Assembly (NCBI RefSeq): GCF_001653795.1
Contig: NZ_CP011514.1
Location: 1,362,163 to 1,426,162 of the forward strand
Length of the DNA: 64,000 nucleotides
Direction of reading: 5' to 3'
Source of the DNA: Mitsuaria sp. 7
GTDB lineage: Bacteria > Pseudomonadota > Gammaproteobacteria > Burkholderiales > Burkholderiaceae_C
Part shown: one piece after another, positions 60,623 to 64,000 of the stretch
Numbering within the stretch: the first letter of the stretch is position 1
Layout of the letters: every line of letters begins with the position of its first letter
The notes under the pieces: generated by a model
Told to the model about the DNA's origin: nothing
Seen by the model: the letters and a program-made list of their open reading frames with translations, nothing else
Database searches by the model: none
Position numbers and translations under genes: made by a program

Positions 60623-62536
60623 CTATGCCTGATCGCCGACGTATTCCGGCAGCCACATCGTCACGACCGTGCCCTGGTCGGCACGGCTGCGGATCTCGAC
60701 GGATCCGCCGTGACTCTCCGCGACGCGTTTGACCAGGCTCAGTCCGATCCCGGTGCCGGGGATGTTCCGCTCGATGGCCTGCCGGCCCCGCTTGAAGGGT
60801 TGGAACATCTGATCCAGTTCCGCCGCCGGAATGCCGATCCCGCGGTCCTCGACCGACACCCCCACCCAGGACCCCGATGCGTCGTCGCGCGTCAGCACCG
60901 ACACGGTGATCTGACGCACGGCGTCCGAGTACTTGAGCGCGTTCGACAGGAGATTCTGGACGGCGCGTTCCACCGCGTGCGCGTCGCCCATGACGCGGTT
61001 CGTCGCCTCGTCACCGATGACGACGCAGGAGAACTTCCATTCGCGGATCAAGGCCTCGTGGGCGTCGAGCGCGGCATGAACCACCTGGGCGAGGGGAAAC
61101 GGCAAGCGCTGCGGTGATTCGTTCGAGTCGATCCTGGCGAAGGCCAGGACCTGTTCCGTCATTTCCGCCAGCCGACGCCCTTCCCGGAGAATGACCTGGC
61201 CGTACTGCTGTACCTGGCTGGGCTGAGAGACCACCCCGTCCGCCAGATTCGCCCCTGACATGCACACCACCGACACGGGGGTCCGCAGCTCGTGGGAGAT
61301 GCCGGCGACGAATTCCAGCTGTTGTCGCCGCAGGTCGGCGGAGCGTTGCCACGCCAGGAGCGCGGCGGACGCGGCGGTCAACAGCAGCAGCAGGACGCCG
61401 GCGCTGATCATGAGGTTGCGCCGCCACGTGGCGTCCACGAACGACGCCAGGGATCCCGAACGGTGCAGCGCCGTCAGGCGCCAGGGAGCCGCTGGGGGTT
61501 CCGACCCCAGGGGAAGCGCGGGCGTCGCGACGCCTGCCCTCACGATGTTGATCGCCGGAGGCATCCGCTGGGAAGACGCCGCCGGTGCTGTCGCACTGGC
61601 GGCCGCCACCCCGGCGATCATGACGGGCTGGAACGCGAATGTCGGCGGCTCGAGCTGCAGCAGGGGCACGCTGGCATCGGGGGCGTGCTGTTCTTCTTCG
61701 ACGTTGCTGAACGTCGAAAAGACAATGTCTCCCGCCGGCGTGTTCTTGCGGACTGCGATGTCGTAGTCGCCCGCATCGCGCGAACCGGAAGTCCCGATCT
61801 GGAAGTGCTTCATCGCCAATGCCGGAAGCACGGTGTTCAGGATCCGGGACCGATCCAGGACGATGAACGCGAACCCCTGAGGCCCCCCTGCTGCGACGGC
61901 GGTCGGCTCATCCTGATCCGAAGGCCGGGTGGGCGTCGACGCATTGAACATCGGGGCGATGAGCGTCAGCGACTGCTCGTCCAGCCAGGTGGGTTCGCGC
62001 CACGCGACCGTCGAGGAAGGGCCGGTGGCGGTGGTGGTGGTGGGAAAGATCCCGAGGCTCACCGCCGCTTCGTCCAGCAGCGGCGTCAAGTGCTTCGGCA
62101 GGTCTTCGGTCATCAACCGCTTGGTCGCCGGGTCGAAGCGTCTGGCGGTCCACGACCGTTTGCCGGGCGCGGCAGCGATCGCCGGCCCGCCGTTGTCCGA
62201 CGCCACCACGACCCAGATCTCCTGGATCAACGCCGGAAACCTGGCCTGCCGCCGCCAGGCGTCGTAGTGCCCGGCCAGACCGTCGGCGCCCGCCTGGAAG
62301 GCGGAGGCCGCGTTCAACTGGAACCGCAGCTGGAGCTCCGACAGCTCGCCATCGAAGTCCTCCGCGAAGCTGGTCAGGCTGGTCTTGAGGCTGCGCATCT
62401 GCCTCTCCTTGTCCAGCTCGCCGACCTTCGCCATCCACTGGTACTGGAGGACACCGAAGGCGGCCACCAGCAGGGCCAGCACGACGGCGGCGATGCGCGC
62501 TCCCTTGCCTTGAAGGGCCTTCAGAAGAACTTGCAT
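60623..62536 (-). CDS. Sensor histidine kinase with large periplasmic domain
   Basis: A 637-residue kinase: one N-terminal transmembrane helix (AAVVLALLVAAFGVLQYQWM), a large periplasmic domain of about 320 residues (30-365), a second helix (ISAGVLLLLLTAASAALLAW), H-box FVAGISHELRTPVSVVC, and ATPase boxes (QNLLSNALKYSDAVRQ, DRGIGIP, GTGIGLSLVKRV). The periplasmic part has no close named domain. Its neighbour upstream is a DUF4397 lipoprotein 3 bases away, probably a sensing partner. Confidence 0.9.
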   Translation of the reverse strand: MQVLLKALQGKGARIAAVVLALLVAAFGVLQYQWMAKVGELDKERQMRSLKTSLTSFAEDFDGELSELQLRFQLNAASAFQAGADGLAGHYDAWRRQARFPALIQEIWVVVASDNGGPAIAAAPGKRSWTARRFDPATKRLMTEDLPKHLTPLLDEAAVSLGIFPTTTTATGPSSTVAWREPTWLDEQSLTLIAPMFNASTPTRPSDQDEPTAVAAGGPQGFAFIVLDRSRILNTVLPALAMKHFQIGTSGSRDAGDYDIAVRKNTPAGDIVFSTFSNVEEEQHAPDASVPLLQLEPPTFAFQPVMIAGVAAASATAPAASSQRMPPAINIVRAGVATPALPLGSEPPAAPWRLTALHRSGSLASFVDATWRRNLMISAGVLLLLLTAASAALLAWQRSADLRRQQLEFVAGISHELRTPVSVVCMSGANLADGVVSQPSQVQQYGQVILREGRRLAEMTEQVLAFARIDSNESPQRLPFPLAQVVHAALDAHEALIREWKFSCVVIGDEATNRVMGDAHAVERAVQNLLSNALKYSDAVRQITVSVLTRDDASGSWVGVSVEDRGIGIPAAELDQMFQPFKRGRQAIERNIPGTGIGLSLVKRVAESHGGSVEIRSRADQGTVVTMWLPEYVGDQA

Positions 62537-62539
62537 GGA

Positions 62540-63829
62540 TCATCTGTCCTGGATGAAGCGGGCCGTCACGTTGGAGGCGTCGCCGAACAGGATAAGCGAG
62601 TACACCCGCTGCGTCGTCAGCGTGGCGCCGGGTTCATCGGTCTTGAACAGGGGCGTCGTGGTAGACGGCGTGGTCACCTCGATGCGCACGGGAGATCCGG
62701 CGGTCACGTCGGCGGGCGAGGAGACGGTCCCGAAGGCGATGCTGTCGGCGATCGACTGGTAACCCGCGCTCAGCGCCATGGTGCCGGGCAGACCGTCGAC
62801 GAGATGCATCAGGCGCAGCCTGGCGCGGCCCGGCACGTCGGTGAGGGCGTTGTTGTCGGCGAACAGCTTCACGCGCGGTGACGCGGCCGTCCCGTAGACC
62901 GCCAGCGTGGCCTCCGTGCCGGCCTGCAGCGACAGTCCGGACACGTCGACGGCGGCGCCGTTCACGGTCACGCTCAATCCCGTCAATGCGGCGGGCACGA
63001 ACACATAGGACGACTCGACCGAGGGCGCCTGAACCGCCTTGTCGAGGCTGGCGTCCGTCGTCTTCACGGTCACCCTCGGGTTGCCCCCGGTCACCGCCGC
63101 GACGCGAAGCAGCGCATGCGTGCCCTTGTACGAGGTCACGCCGCCGCCTTGCGTCATCATCAGACCGTTGAGCAGCCGGCTCGACGGGATGCCGGTCACG
63201 GCGAAGGTCGCGATCTGCTGGTCCGAGACCGTGACGTCGGGGATGTCCAGCCGCAGGTCCGTCTTGCTTCCCGTGCCCGTGACCCGCAGCCGGTAGGTGC
63301 CTTTGCCCAGTTCCACGTAGGTCGAGACGTTGGTCGGCGACACATTGGACGCAGTGGGGGATACGGCGCTGAGGGCGGCGTCCTGCGCGGTCATGTAGAT
63401 GTCCACGCTGCCGGACGACACGGCGGCATTGAAGAAGCGCAGCGCCGCCGTTCCGGTGCTGGGCGGCGCCTTGTCGTCCGCGAAGTTGGTGAGCCTGAGC
63501 ACCCCGGCCTCGTTGTACGCGAGCAGGGTATAGATCTTCTTCTTCGTCAGCGTCAGGGAGACGGCGGCCGCGGTCGCGTTGTTGCCAGCCTGCTTGACGC
63601 GGAAGTCGTAGGTGCCTTCATCGAAGGACAGGTAGTCCGTCCCCTTCGTCGCCTCGATCTGCGACTGGACCTTCTTGTCCACGTTGTAGAAATCCAGCGC
63701 GCCGTACTGGGCCGTGGCGTTGACGAGCCGGATCCGGGCCTGACTGCCGTCGTCGCCCCCTCCGCCGCACGCCTGCAACATCACTGCGGACATCAGCAGC
63801 AACGACTTCCAACCAAACCTTCCGATCAC
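62540..63829 (-). CDS. DUF4397 lipoprotein
   Basis: A 429-residue lipoprotein (signal WKSLLLMSAVMLQACGGGGD, lipobox LQAC) with repeated DUF4397 domains: ARIRLVNATAQYGALDFYNVDKKV, TAALRFFNAAVSSGSVDIYMT, ALLRVAAVTGGNPRVTV, ARLRLMHLVDGLPGTMAL. Such domains are beta-sandwich modules in cell-envelope proteins of unknown function. It is 3 bases before the histidine kinase gene, so it is likely in one transcript and may act as its periplasmic ligand sensor. The upstream 170 bases hold no gene. Confidence 0.85.
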   Translation of the reverse strand: MIGRFGWKSLLLMSAVMLQACGGGGDDGSQARIRLVNATAQYGALDFYNVDKKVQSQIEATKGTDYLSFDEGTYDFRVKQAGNNATAAAVSLTLTKKKIYTLLAYNEAGVLRLTNFADDKAPPSTGTAALRFFNAAVSSGSVDIYMTAQDAALSAVSPTASNVSPTNVSTYVELGKGTYRLRVTGTGSKTDLRLDIPDVTVSDQQIATFAVTGIPSSRLLNGLMMTQGGGVTSYKGTHALLRVAAVTGGNPRVTVKTTDASLDKAVQAPSVESSYVFVPAALTGLSVTVNGAAVDVSGLSLQAGTEATLAVYGTAASPRVKLFADNNALTDVPGRARLRLMHLVDGLPGTMALSAGYQSIADSIAFGTVSSPADVTAGSPVRIEVTTPSTTTPLFKTDEPGATLTTQRVYSLILFGDASNVTARFIQDR

Positions 63830-64000
63830 GTTCGCTCCTCACGAAATGGGATGGTCGGAATGCTCGCTGCTGGTGGTTGGCGAGAAGTTAGCGATTTGCA
63901 AAATCGGAAGAGGGCGGCGCAATGCCATCGGCAGGCGCTTTGAGGATCGCCGGTGTGAGGTTGTGGGGCTGGGGCTCGTCCTACGCGAGATGCACGCTCA
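63830..64000. other. Unannotated window end
   Basis: No gene could be supported. It holds the upstream region of the DUF4397 operon, including a locally AT-richer patch around 63885-63910 (TTAGCGATTTGCAAAATCGG) that may carry its promoter. Confidence 0.4.

Overview
The window is GC-rich, densely packed chromosomal DNA from a Gram-negative bacterium, most likely a betaproteobacterium of the order Burkholderiales (Roseateles/Mitsuaria/Rubrivivax-like). This is inferred from base composition, a PEP-CTERM exoprotein, a complete edd-eda pair and alcaligin-type siderophore genes; genus cannot be fixed from the window. About 56 protein genes are supported. I saw no rRNA, tRNA, CRISPR array, insertion sequence or prophage.

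Layout. 1-3828: 3' part of a DUF748/AsmA-like envelope protein. 3905-4480: msrA. 4480-9952: an ABC ATPase, FtsX-like permease, DUF3299 protein, small membrane-anchored protein and ZnuD-like TonB receptor, which together look like a zinc-uptake locus. 10033-12090: pdxH, a MobA/MocA-like nucleotidyltransferase and a ChaC-type cyclotransferase. 12397-14897: edd-eda behind a HexR-like site. 15051-20915: thioesterase/MarR divergent pair, xth, a hipBA toxin-antitoxin operon, a stress flavoprotein, a secreted spherulin-4-like protein and an RRM RNA-binding protein.

21103-32979 is the most striking block. All genes are on the minus strand, mostly overlapping or nearly abutting: FecI-FecR, a TonB receptor with a signalling domain, a second ECF sigma factor, then N-hydroxylase, MFS exporter, acyltransferase, NIS synthetase, FhuF-like ferric reductase and Rieske oxygenase. 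The set matches the alcaligin pathway of Bordetella (AlcA, AlcS, AlcB, AlcC, AlcE) with different gene order and sigma-factor control in place of AlcR. A Fur box precedes fecI.

33205-39271 holds an APCDD1-like protein, a PEP-CTERM protein behind a near-perfect sigma-54 promoter and a 16-bp palindrome, a 557-residue orphan protein, DUF4337, folA, a HELTH metalloprotease and a small monooxygenase coupled to the next gene. 39268-45092 contains a cyclic-nucleotide-binding thioredoxin-reductase-like enzyme, a degenerate LuxR-type regulator, and a Tat-exported molybdenum hydroxylase with its 2Fe-2S subunit and cytochrome c. 45263-53210 has PPK2, an NHL/PKD lipoprotein, SDR/AraC divergent genes, a small secreted protein, a TPR protein and glutathione reductase. 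53339-56781 is a two-component system divergent from a small protein and MipA, with 11-bp-phased repeats between them. 56820-59873 is an SDR-cupin-CMD operon with a divergent LysR gene. 59917-63829 is a DUF4397 lipoprotein-histidine kinase-response regulator operon.

Regulatory calls come from visual motif recognition only and have not been scored computationally.
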